The notes beneath the pieces are model-generated. The model worked only from the letters and a program-made list of their open reading frames with translations. It was not told where the DNA came from and searched no databases. From NCBI GenBank assembly GCA_964017195.1, contig OZ024889.1, positions 64,113,858 through 64,177,857 on the forward strand: a stretch of 64,000 bases of DNA. The letters are read 5' to 3'. Source of the stretch: Siderastrea radians (taxonomy: Eukaryota > Cnidaria > Anthozoa > Scleractinia > Rhizangiidae). Below, one piece after another: positions 23,350 through 33,430 of the stretch. The position numbers and the translations under genes were made by a program. The first letter of the stretch is position 1. Each line of letters opens with the position of its first letter.

Positions 23350-23678
23350 TGTCACCTCAAACAGTCCTTCTCAGGACTACACTCACCCGGACGATCACAA
23401 TTTACCGAATTATGATAATACAACTCCGTCATGGACAAAAACGATTTTTGGAATATTAAAAATAGCTTAGTGGACTTCGCATTGTTGAGGGGATTATGTA
23501 GGCTTACTTTCAAATTAAAATGTACACAAGATAATACGATGTTTCGATTTTTTTAAATAATTGTTTTTCAAGCTGACAAAGATTTAAGAACCCTTAAGTA
23601 ACCTGGTAACAGCGTTTTTGGAAAATTTCCTGTCTACCATCAGTCTAGGTTTGAGTTACGTTATTTGCGTGTTGAAAT

Positions 23679-23940
23679 TGGTGGAGGGGGACAGTGGGAT
23701 GGGAGATTGAAAGAGAAGGGGGCGGGAGGTGTACGGGAGGCAGGAGAAGAGCGGGAGGGAAGCGGGATTCCCAAGATGGCGGGAAGCGTCAGAAAAAGGG
23801 GAAAATTACGCAACATTGCGCAATATTTCCGAATCGAGAAAATGCAAAGAGGCGGGAGCCAACAAATATAGGGCGGGAACTGGGATTAGAGGGTACGAGA
23901 AGCGGAAGGCTTAAACCTCCCTGTCCCCCCCACCCCCTCA
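23679..23940. repeat. purine-rich repeat with inverted G/C-rich ends
   Basis: The left end ggtggagggggacagtgg and right end cctgtcccccccaccccctc are inverted. The interior is strongly G/A-rich (gggaggcaggagaagagcgg). A related block occurs at 44484-44600. Open frames here are compositional artefacts. Confidence 0.5.
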
Positions 23941-23999
23941 GGAGAGTTCTCTCTCGAGAAAACCTGTGATGTGATTGGCTCGGTACACCCGGTACGGAA

Positions 24000-24960
24000 A
24001 TGCTCAAAGCGGACCAATCACAGAGCCGCTTTGGAAAGGTGCAGGTCAACAGCTCTTTATGAAACATTTTTGCGTCCCATTGCCCTTGCACTAGATTTTA
24101 CTTACACCATAATTGAATTAACTGAAAAATTCCTGATAAATGATCTAACAAACGTTTGCAGTCAGTTCAGTTTTACGAGTGAAAATTGTAGCCATTATAC
24201 ACAGTTTAAGTTTGTTAAAGCTACTTGTGTCGCATGACCATTGCAAGAACGTTTTATGGTGTAATACGTATATACCGTTAGAACAAAGAAACTAGTACCC
24301 TGGACCTCACACAATAACTTTTACTTTTCTTACCTTCTCAGGGACATCAGACTTAGAAAAAAGATCAAAGTGCTACTTTTTTAGGCTGTACCGTGCAGTT
24401 TAGAACACCGGGCACTGGTAAAGCAACAAAATCACCCATTAAAAATTGATTGTTTCCGGCGTTCCTTTCATAAATTGGCTGCTGTGCTTGTCACTGATGT
24501 TAGTACTAACGGAGACACGTACTGTTTGACGTATGTGTAAATAAACATCAATGCTTTTCCAGTTCTTTGACTTCCCATGCACTGGCTCAACCCACTTCCT
24601 GTCGCCACTGGTCGCACCTTAGGTAAATGAGGCGGAGGTAAAACAAAACAAAACCAAAAACTTTTGAACTAAACCCAAAAAACTGTTCAAAATTATTCAG
24701 TTAAAAACTTATATGTTTTTCTTCGTGATTCAGTCTTACAGGAACTAGCGCGAAGCAAATAATTAAAAATCTGATAAATTATTTGAACAGTGTATGGTCT
24801 CCAAGAAAAACAAGGAATAGGGCACCGCAGAAATCCAGCTGATTCAGCCAGAATTTTTAATTTCTTATCTGAACTTGAGTTGAAAAAACTCTGAATTTTT
24901 TTTATTTATTTATCTGACTAAACATTTACGTAATAGTTTAAAATTCTGTCTTTCATGCAA
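24000..24960. repeat. diverged segmental duplication, copy A
   Basis: Colinear blocks recur in the same order and orientation at 35270-36180. Examples are cagtcagttcagttttacga against aagtcagttcaacgagtaaa, then gggacatcagacttag, ttgattgtttccggc, gctgctgtgcttgtcac and ttttccagttctt. Many substitutions and indels indicate an old event. No ORF is conserved between the copies, so it is non-coding. Confidence 0.7.
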
Positions 24961-25363
24961 CTTTGCTGTTTTATCTTTCTAGCTCTAAACAAAAACAGAA
25001 ATTGCTGGCTGGGTTGCTGGGAGGAATTGTTCGCGCGACCGCAAATTTTTGAGTGGCAGAGCTGCGAGAACGTGTCGTCGCTACCTCGCGGCTTCGTAGC
25101 TCGTTCTTTACGCGGCTCCGTCGTCAAGAAAATCCCCAGGAGATCACTCCCTAAGTTCTCCAAAATACATCTTCAAATGAAAGAGATAGCTGTGTAGTCC
25201 AACTACTCAAAAGGATAGCAACATTTTGGCAGAAATCGCAACACGAAAACAGAGGAAAGCTTGCAGCCTTTGAGTGACTTATTGCCCGCTGTAATATAAT
25301 GTTTTGGCTCATCGTTGACGTACAGAAACTGAGGTTCCTTTTTCCGTCTTGGTATGTGGAAGA
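24961..25363. other. spacer, nothing recognised
   Basis: Two overlapping open frames of about 80 codons on opposite strands have no recognisable motif and are not supported. Confidence 0.4.
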
Positions 25364-25410
25364 GGTACCAAAAGGGTTCTAGGGTTTAAACCTATAACCC
25401 TTTTGGTACC
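25364..25410. other. 47-bp near-perfect palindrome
   Basis: Arms ggtaccaaaagggtt and aacccttttggtacc flank a centre that is itself palindromic (ggtttaaacc). It would extrude a hairpin with almost no loop. It sits about 550 bp upstream of the CXC-motif gene. Confidence 0.9.
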
Positions 25411-25924
25411 CGTACAAAACTTTGTTGAGCTTCCAGTAAGCAGACTGAGTTAATTAATTGCGATCATTAACACACTTATATAATCAGTTTTGTTTGTGGC
25501 ACAGGTATCCAGGGCTCCTGGTGCCGAAATTCCTTGTTGCATAGTAGCTTAAATTTCAACATGAGTTTGTTTGTAGGCCTAACTGACTAGTTGCTTAAAA
25601 TGTTACCTCAACTGACATTTATTCAATTTTTTGAAAAAAAATGCCCATTAGTTTCTCTTTTTTCAGTTAAGTTGGCTAATAGTTGCTAAATATTTGCCAA
25701 TCATTTTTCAAACGTTCATCAAATTCTAAGTATTCGATCCGCAGTCTAATCATTAAAGGGTCCCGCTCAACCAAAATGCATTGCGGGCAGTTGTTATTGT
25801 TTTCATCTAGGTCTGGTGAGTGCGAACAATAGCGATCACCGCATGCCCGATGGCTCCACAGCTACAAGAAAAAACAAGAGTTTAAAAAGGACGAGTTTAG
25901 ATCGAGAATTTTAAGTGTTTCAAC
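25411..25924. other. upstream region of the CXC-motif gene
   Basis: No core promoter element is convincing. The 120 bp before the ATG are less A/T-rich (accgcatgcccgatggctcc), compatible with a 5' UTR. Confidence 0.3.
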
Positions 25925-27296
25925 ATGTCATCATCTCAAGAAACGATGAGAGGAGTCAATAGATATGGCTGTGTTGTTGCAGAGGAGTTGAACGTGCAAG
26001 ATGATGAAATGCCACAAGAAGATAATCTGCCTGTAACTAGCAGCGATTGCGTCGAACTGAACTGCATAGTACGTAAAAACTTGTTTATTATAGAGCGGTT
26101 TTCAATTGAGTGTCGAAAGTAATTCGTGTTTTGCTCTGTTTTGCTTTGGTTTTGCTTGACTTCGCTTTGTCATTGGTTAAAAAATCTCGGGCCACTTTCT
26201 CGACCAATCAGAAGTTGTAACTCAAATCAATCACAACTTGCTGCACGCGTTTTCCCGCGCTTGGAGCCGGTTACATGTATTTGCTTCGAGTTCTGATTGG
26301 TTCATTGGGTAATTTGTGTCTGTTGTGATTGGCTGGGGTAATTACTTTGGTTTTGGTTTTACGACACTCAGACACTCATTTGAAAAGAGCTCTATAGACA
26401 CCGATGAAATACCAGGATTTTTCCAGTGACGAAAATTTTGTATCAAGAGAAGATACGATTTTTATCTTTCACATGTGAAGATATCACGGTTGTCAGGGCT
26501 ACTTCAATCTCAGCTAATAGGAAAAGAGCATCGCAGCATCACTTTTTTGAAATTTATATACCTCATTGCTACAATGTTCAGAATACATATAAACGCTACT
26601 TATTTTCTCTATTTTCGACCAAAATTCGAATGTGCGTTAGATCTATATTTTATCAGATTGATTCAACAAATAAAGGACTAGTCCAAGAAATCGTTATGCT
26701 GGTATTTCATCGGTGTCTATATAATAAACAGAAAATTACATGGCCACTTGGAGATAGGACATTTATCTCTTCTCGAGTTAAAAAATATTTCATGAGTGAG
26801 CGCAGCGAACGAGTGAAATATGTTTCAACACTCGAAGATAAATGACGCGTCTCCGTACGACCATGTAATATCTTCTATTTGTCCTATTTTCTCAAGTGAA
26901 AGAATCGCTTTAATTCGAGAAGCGATTTGGTTTAAATAGTTTCATTTTATAAAGGTAGGTCGCGTATAAATTTCTTCTATATTTGATTGTATCAATTCGA
27001 AAGCACGCGCTTTATCCACGCATCTCCTTCGAATCTGTTACTCAGCCTAGCAGAATTATATACAGTCTATACAGAGAGATTGATTAGTTTTTGTTCTTAT
27101 GTAGACATGTTCCTCTAAGAATAAATGCAGACGAAAGTCTGGAAAGACAAGAGGTTGTGCTTGCCGTGACAGTGCTTTGCCATGTTCTGCGAGATGTGAA
27201 TGTGGTCTGGCAGGAAAACCTTGCTCGAAAAAAAAAACAGTCTATCTCTTAAACAGCACCAGTTGCTGTTACTCGTCTTCCTACCAGTGCTTTTGA
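25925..27296 (+). CDS. small two-exon gene with CXC (tesmin/TSO1-like) cysteine motif, 111 aa
   Basis: Exon 1 (25925-26068) starts MSSSQETMRGVNRYGCVVAE and ends at an ata|gtacgtaa donor in phase 0. Exon 2 (27105-27296) follows a ttcttatgtag acceptor. It reads TCSSKNKCRRKSGKTRGCAC, then RDSALPCSARCECGLAGKPC, and ends SSSYQCF before TGA. The spacing KxKCxxKxGxxxxCxCRxxxxxCxxxCxCG resembles one half of a CXC/CRC zinc-binding motif, which in tesmin/LIN54 binds DNA. Here it is a single motif, so DNA or zinc binding is inference. The exon pairing is my model: both splice sites and phases fit, and acidic residues (VQDDEMPQEDNLP) fill exon 1. It could be a host gene or the C-terminal piece of a transposon-borne protein. 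Confidence 0.5.
26092..26393. mobile_element. MITE, about 300 bp, in the intron of the CXC-motif gene
   Basis: Left end agagcggttttcaattgagtg and right end cactcatttgaaaagagctct are inverted. The right side carries a small duplicated gacactca. The interior holds CCAAT-like repeats (ttctgattggttcattggg). It starts 23 bp after the proposed splice donor of exon 1, and no ORF is present. Confidence 0.8.
26394..27104. other. rest of the intron, nothing firm
   Basis: A 139-codon open frame (26426-26845) has no recognisable domain and looks like repeat DNA, with inverted phrases such as atgagtgagcgcagcgaacg. I do not call it a gene. Confidence 0.4.
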
Positions 27297-28285
27297 TAGA
27301 CACCAAGCCGTAGCAGCTAAGTCGAGGGAAGAAATTGGGATAAGAAAGCCTGTTGTTCAGTTTGTTGCAATGCTTTTGAGATAATGTTCGTAATTGCTAC
27401 AACTGCTGAACTGCGAAGTTCACAAACTTGAAATTTCTTGCGTTGTAAGCGGTAGTAAAATTTATCAATAACCGACCTCAAGTTTATAAATTTTCATTTG
27501 TTTTAATACTTTCTTCGAAAGTAGCAATAGTTCCGCAGAAACATGCTCAGACCTCTGTATTTCTTTGTAGAAACACTATAAATTAAATGATCAATATTTT
27601 CCAGTTAGCCAGAAGACTTCTAACTCCTATTATAATTCTAAAAAGTTTTAAAACTAGTTAGTTTGATTAACCTCTAAACACTGGATCTTTTTTTAAAAAG
27701 AAAAAACACTGGATCTTTTTTTATATGCGACTTCAGGGTAGTTAATTCCGCACTTAATCTACCTTTAGTTAAGCATAAGTAGTTTCACTGTACCGTGGAA
27801 AGCCTCAAATTTGTCCTTCGAAGTTCTACATTCCTGAACAGAACGGCACCGAGTTCTCTGAGTCTAGCTCCGGATGAGCTAAAAGCCCCCTGAAACGAAT
27901 AATCGAAAGCTCAAATAATTGCTTTCTTTTCGGATACTCCGTAATTGCATAAAGCTACTAACTTGTTGAAGATTCAATGGTTCCAGATACAGTTACCGGT
28001 CGGAAACCGTGGACAACATATACCGTATTAATTTTTGTCTCCACTTCACAACAAGAAGCACAAATGCACGTACAATAATGTTTGAAAGCAAATAAGTTTA
28101 TTTGGGGAGGGGCTAGTTAGAACCAACCCGACCAAGAGAATTCACAGACTAACACAATATTTACAATATACCGCAACTCCTCACGAACTTAAAGAATAGA
28201 ATGGAACTCCCATTGAATAAATTGTCTCTCGTCTACTTTACTTTGTAACCTACATCCCAACCAGTGACAGAATGAAACGCTTTCA
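27297..28285. other. intergenic, nothing recognised
   Basis: Short duplicated phrase cactggatctttttttaaaaag near 27680-27720; otherwise unstructured A/T-rich DNA. Confidence 0.4.
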
Positions 28286-28289
28286 GGAT

Positions 28290-28870
28290 ATAAAAATACT
28301 GCTATAAACAGAAATGCTCTAGACCTACATCCGCAAATACCCGGTAAGCGCAAAATCTGTCAGTAGGTTAGAAACTAACATCTCTAACGAAAGAAATCAA
28401 TTTCGACTCTGAAAATCCCGGCCAGGACGCACTTGACCTACATACTCAAGTAAGCACGCGGGGTTAGTGCCAGCTAGGCTACCAGTTAGGTTGCGGTACT
28501 TACAGTCCTGAAACATCTTTTGACTCAGAAAATCCAAGTCATACGAGACCTAAAACCCTAAGTGAGCCCGCAAGCTTAGTGCCAGCTAGGCCACCAGTTA
28601 GACTGGGGTAATTACAGTTCTGAAAAAAAACAAGTCAGCTTAGACTCTCAATATCCAAGACGTGCTAGACCTACACTCCTCAAGTAATTACGCAGGCATT
28701 CTGGGTGCTGGTAGGCTAGAGAACGTAAAGGTGTGGCGAAACAAATCACTTTTGACTCTGAAAATCCAGTTAAGGTTAACCCGCGACATTCCGAAGGAAG
28801 TACGCAGGCTTACTGTCAGTTACGCAGGAAAACTTCAACATAACAGATCACTTTCGTCTTGCATCACGGC
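28290..28870. repeat. degenerate minisatellite, about 115-bp unit, five copies
   Basis: Units begin gactctgaaaatcc (28405), gactcagaaaatcc (28522), gactctcaatatcc (28643) and gactctgaaaatcc (28754), spaced 117, 121 and 111 bp. An earlier, weaker unit lies at about 28290. Each unit carries gacctacat/actc..aagtaa, agcttagtgccagctaggc and accagttag-like blocks in order. Confidence 0.85.
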
Positions 28871-29753
28871 GACGTAGCCAGTTGCGTTACGAGCGTACAA
28901 AACTGACGGCTCAGGACAGTTTAGACGTAAGTCGCTCACCAATAACAGAAACTAAGGGCCAGTAAGGCTAGAAAAGTTGTACCCTAACTATCAAGCTAAT
29001 TACAGATGTAGTCAATACATAATGCATTCAACTAAGAAAGATACAAACGCATGCACTAGGGATCTACAGACTGTAGTTAATTCACAAATCAACATGAATT
29101 CCGTACAAAGTGAAATAGCCCACATGTGAAACGAATGAAAAGACTAGTCTGGCAGAGCTGAGCAACCGCTCACAACAGAAAATAATGCGGTTAGAACGGA
29201 GGCCAGAAAAAAAAACAGCCACAAAGAACTCCTGTAGGGAAGATAGGCAGGAGACCTGGGTAGGAACCGAGACTCAAGCCCCAAACCTATCCTACGAGGT
29301 TTAAAAGATCAAAAGCTAAAACTACTGACGTCAGAAATACATCATTTACAACCTAAAAATACAAATTTTGCGTGAGCCAAAGAAAACAGTTGGTTCTGAA
29401 GGCCTAGATGAACAACGCATGCTATACTCTTCTCAGCGACACTGCCCATGATACACTGGTCTGGATCCCCAGGCCTTGTTGTTCTCGAGCCGATAAAATA
29501 TTTATTTAACCTTATTCGTAAGCTCAATGGTCAGAAATAACATATATGTAACTTTTTCGTATCAAACTGAAAGCGAAATAAGCCCGAATAGATAATGAAC
29601 TAAGAAGCTCTACGTTATTTTAATTTTTCAGAGCCAGAATGTTTACCGTAAGAACAAATTCGACGGGCAAAATTTACTATTGTCACAGGATCCCATTGGG
29701 CTCCTAATTTGATTAGCATTTTGTCAAGTCAGATCCTACAACACAGAAAATCA
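28871..29753. other. 3' flank of the minus-strand fibrinogen-like gene
   Basis: A minus-strand AATAAA lies at 29506-29501 (tttatt on the plus strand), a candidate polyadenylation signal about 250 bp past the stop. Nothing else is recognised. Confidence 0.4.
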
Positions 29754-32700
29754 CTATCGTACAAAAATCTGCCATGTATCGTCACACTGGTAAGGGTTAC
29801 CACTAATTCGATAAAACCGAGTGTACGGCCATGTTAGTGGTCTTTCAAAGAGGCGATCGTCAGTTCTGTATGCCGAATGTCCCCATCGATTTGCAGTCGG
29901 ATAACCCCACTTGTCACAGTTTGCAGCCAGTGATGAGTTGTCGTTTGGAAGGCGCGAAAAAGAGCCACAAGCAACAGGCATGGTGTCAGAGGTGGTAAAA
30001 AATTTCACTACGTTAGCTCCCTTGGTATTTTTGTTGGTCATAATGTGAAATACTCGGCCTCTCTCCTTCTTAAAACAGTAAAACCGGATCTGAGTGAAGC
30101 CAATGTCTTGTTTCAACTGTTTGAAGCCGTTTCGCAGCAGAAAATGATTATTGGAACTATGCTTTGGAAGGATCGCTTTATAAGAATCTGATCTGACAAT
30201 GGTATCCTGTACTGAGGATAACGTTTTCATAATAAATTGACTGACAAGAAGCCAACCACCTGAAAGAGAAATATACGAAGTTAAAACATAAAATAATATG
30301 TTTAAACTGTTAAAGCAGTGTGCAGGCAGCTTTTAACTACATTTTTCCCTCGCAGGTACATTTCTAAAGGCGGCCGGAAAAAGACAAAGAAATCACAGAG
30401 TATGACACCCTCGGGGGAGGGGTACTCCCACATATAAGCTGTATGGGCATGTGCCACTTTGAAGGATATGGTTTTAAAGCGGATTAGTCTGGGACACGGT
30501 ATAGAAATCAGAGAGTTTTGGTCAAGACTAGGCTGTCATTTGTCTGAGAATTTAGTCTACAACAGGAATTGACACTCCGCAAGTATGTGATAGGGCAGAG
30601 GTTTTTGGTCAAAATGAAGCTGAGCTTGGTCTAGTTGGTCGGGTAAGGTACTTCCACTCTATACAGCTGTACGTAGCGTGGGGTGCCTAGAGCTTAACGC
30701 TGTTTTTATCTCTGTATTTATTTATTTATTTATTTGCTTATTTATCTATCTATTTACTTATTAATTAATTAATTAATAATTTATTTATTTATTTATTTAT
30801 TTATTTATTTTCGGGTATGTCAGGCATGGTGGAGAACAATGTTAAGCGATAGAGGAGGGTGGATTCCACAATAACGTCTCGAGTTTTGTACTTATTTCAA
30901 CTATAAACTTTTCCCCTGAATTAATACCATCTCGTGAGTTGTTTTGGATTGCATTATTTGTACCATTAACCGGTTATAACGTTGAGACATTGTACAATGC
31001 TAACCCCTGCACACGGCAATCGCCAAAAACCCCCGAGGAGCAGGGCAGGATTCCCTTAGTGTGACTTGGCTAGGTATCGTGAAATGGTTATTCCATTAGA
31101 GTGTTAAAAACAAAACGACCACCGAAAGAATTACCCTGAACAAGCCTTTTCATGGTAAAAGATGGTAAAGAAAGTAACTATTTTTCAGCTTAAACACTCT
31201 AAAAGCTCATCTATAGTCTCCTTACCTCCATGAGTGACCATGTCACAGAACACTGTGAAGGGGTCCCCTGAGTCTGTTGGATCAATCCAGTACTCACCAT
31301 CCCCCTGAGCATCACCACTTATCAAAATGTCTTTGCAGGAGGAGCCTGGAACCAAGGCCTTTGAACCTTTCTTAGCTGCAAGAAACCGTAACCATAAACT
31401 GAAAACAAATTAAACTTGGAACGAGCCACTGCATATGTTACTTTCTCATAGACACTCTTCTTCTTCGGGCATCTAACGATCGAGTTAAAGTTGGAGTAGA
31501 ACGCAAACAGCACTGAAAGAAACAATAAAGCAATACATTTTGCCGAGAATATGACGTTTCGTATGCTACACAACATACGCAAACATCTTCGGAAGTGACG
31601 AAAAATATAAAAATTACGACAGAAGAAATAACTAAGCAATTATTTTAAGGCAATCTGGTACCGAGAATAAGAACAATGTTCTTAAAAATTATAATGAGCT
31701 AAATCGCAAACAGTTTCAAATGAAGTCCGCTTGTTAGGAGAAGCTAAATATCAGAGCATGCGCTTCTCGCCACCAATGCCAGCTGCTGGGATTACAACGA
31801 CATCTACTTCGGCAAAACTAACGACGACTTCACGACAGGAAAGCTAAACATTTCAAAGCCCTCGCCAAAACTGATCACACATCAGCCATTGCAGATCGCT
31901 ATCTCTACTGCCACTATTAAATTTTACAGCTACTGGACGAATGGACTTACACTACAGAATAAAGGAGACGTTTATTCTATTCAAGATTTGCGACGTAAAC
32001 GCTGGTAGTGAGAAGTTCATGTTTCTTTTGCAATTTTATTTTTCATCACTTCTGAAGATTTATGAATGTGTAGCATACAAAACGTCACGTTTTCAGCAAA
32101 ATGCGTTGCTTTATTATGTTTGTCACTGCTGTTTGTGTTCCCCTACATGTCACTTTACTCTCTCAACAACTGGGTACCATTTTTGTACGGCTCCAGTGAA
32201 AATAACACCGCAGTAAAACGCGTGCAAACATCTCACAATATTTGTACAATACTACACGATTTTTAGGTTTTCCATTACCAGATGCAATAAACAAGCTAGG
32301 GGCTCAACAGTGGTATAGTACCCTATTTAAACAATAGAGTTCTTCTGTCGAAGGCGCTATTGTGTGATAGGTTGCCCGAGTAAAATTTGATGTTCTCAAC
32401 AAATATTAGACCGAGAACGTAGTTCGAGGGCTTATATGGAGTTCGATCATCAAATTTCCGAGGGAACCTATCACAAATAGGGCCTGAGACAGAAGGAATC
32501 TATTGTTTTTATTGTACAACTCTAAATTTTGGGCGAAAATTGTCAAAAACGGGCACTATGCGCTGATAGGCGCCCGCTAAGTAGAGACACTATCGCGTCA
32601 CATGATCGATTTTGACCAATGCGAGCACGCCAAAATTTAGCGTTGTACTATAAGTGATACTATACCACGAAAGTTACCCCCTAAAATGTAAGATGAACTT

Positions 32701-33430
32701 CACTTTTTCCCGGCATGCTCAATCGAATGCTCGGAAATCGAACTCAATCGAACTCAATCAATGGATTGAGTTCGATTGAGTTCAATTGAAATTCAGTTTG
32801 ATTGGGTTCGATTCGGCTATGCCGGGATTTTTATGGGTTTCCTACTGTGGGAGATTTCACATTATAGTTTATGACTCAACGTTTGTCTATAGCCCGTGAA
32901 AACGTGAAATGTTTATTTCCTGATTTCACCCAGTTATTGTGCTGACTCTTTAAGGCGTTCAATCTTTCAATTTCAATGCTAATGGCTAACAGCTAATGGC
33001 TAATGGTTTACAGGTACAACAACTGCTACACCAACTACAGCTACTACAGCTACTACACAAACTACACTACACTAACTACGGCCACTACAGCAAACAGGTG
33101 TTATTTTGTTATACCTCGGAAAGAGTTTTCCATATAAGTAGCAGCGGGATTTTCTTGAAAATCTTCTGGTCTCGAATTCTTTGTCTCTTTTTTCATTTGA
33201 CATTCCTTAGTGTTCCAGAGAAATGTCGTACTTTGACACCGTTCCTCTAAACTACATTCGAAGAAGCAGCGACCAAACGTGTCAGCGTGCATGGTTTTGT
33301 AGTCATGCCCAACCAAAGCAAATCCAAATTCCTCTTTGTTGTCCCGACATACATCATTACAAGGCTGACCTGTAGTAACTGCTGCGGGGTGGACCAAGAC
33401 GATCAGTAGAGCGCGCCAGAATACAGCCAT
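29754..33430 (-). CDS. secreted PAN/apple + fibrinogen-like protein (3 exons, 323 aa)
   Basis: Exons are 33430-33115, 31375-31226 and 30259-29754 on the minus strand, all GT-AG in phase 1. The first two have exactly the lengths (316, 150) of the plus-strand gene at 14768. The signal peptide is MAVFWRALLIVLVHPAAVTT. PAN/apple follows (EEFGFALVGHDYKTMHADTF, CFFECSLEERCQSTTFLW). The fibrinogen-like part opens SCKDILISGDAQGDGEYW, FTVFCDMVTHGG, then GWLLVSQFIM, and ends CDDTWQIFVR. All three cysteines of the apple core and the C...C spacing of the FReD start are kept. The two genes are clearly paralogues in opposite orientation about 12 kb apart. Introns here hold a MITE-like element, a microsatellite and a dispersed repeat. 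Role in secretion or recognition is inferred from the domains only. Confidence 0.88.
30415..30620. repeat. dispersed repeat copy in intron 2
   Basis: Opens ggggaggggtactcccacat, followed by tataagctgtatgggcatgt. The layout is like that at 268-460. No terminal inverted repeats were found. Confidence 0.35.
30714..30811. repeat. (TTTA)n / (TTAA)n microsatellite
   Basis: Imperfect tetranucleotide run tttatttatttatttgc... then ttaattaattaa and again tttatttattt. It lies in intron 2 of the minus-strand gene. Confidence 0.9.
32311..32668. mobile_element. MITE-like element with nested inverted repeats, about 358 bp
   Basis: The outer ends gtggtatagta and tactataccac are perfect inverted copies. An inner pair (32331-32380 and 32462-32512) covers aacaatagagttcttctgtc...gtgataggttgcc against its complement, making a long internal hairpin. 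No ORF. It lies in intron 1 of the minus-strand fibrinogen-like gene. Confidence 0.75.
32709..32826. repeat. 118-bp palindrome
   Basis: Starts cccggcatgctcaatcgaat and ends attcggctatgccggg. The middle is built from inverted repeats of the short unit aatcgaactc (atcgaactcaatcgaactc against gattgagttcgattgagtt). The whole block can fold into a single long hairpin about 40 bp from the MITE-like element. Confidence 0.85.
33014..33100. repeat. imperfect (CTACA)n / (ACTACA)n microsatellite
   Basis: Runs of acta, acaact and ctacag repeats, ending 15 bp before the splice donor of exon 1 of the minus-strand gene. On the plus strand they would read as Thr-rich, but no plus-strand gene is supported. 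Confidence 0.7.

Larger units (their letters stand above)
20241..23428 (-). mobile_element. Penelope-like element 2 with 633-bp inverted arms and 14-bp target duplication
   Basis: The direct repeat ataatacaactccg occurs at 20241-20254 and 23415-23428 and is the likely target-site duplication. Inside, a left arm (20529-21161) and a right arm (22782-23414) are near-identical inverted copies of the same length. They carry the GIY-YIG end of the PLE protein plus its 3' region. The reverse transcriptase body lies between them on the minus strand. A partial inverted copy of the 3' end at the 5' side is a known Penelope architecture. A separate MITE (20277-20518) sits just inside the left border. 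Confidence 0.8.

Noticed and set aside
26426..26845. 139-codon open frame
   Set aside because: No recognisable domain, lies in the proposed intron of the CXC-motif gene, and the DNA looks repeat-derived. It is unsupported as a gene.
28290..28870. CRISPR-like array
   Set aside because: Units of about 115 bp are contiguous and degenerate, with no constant short repeat and unique spacers. The sequence is eukaryotic, so it is a minisatellite.
33014..33100. Thr-rich plus-strand coding stretch after a possible acceptor
   Set aside because: The bases are an (ACTACA)-type microsatellite in the intron of the opposite-strand gene, with no continuing exon.
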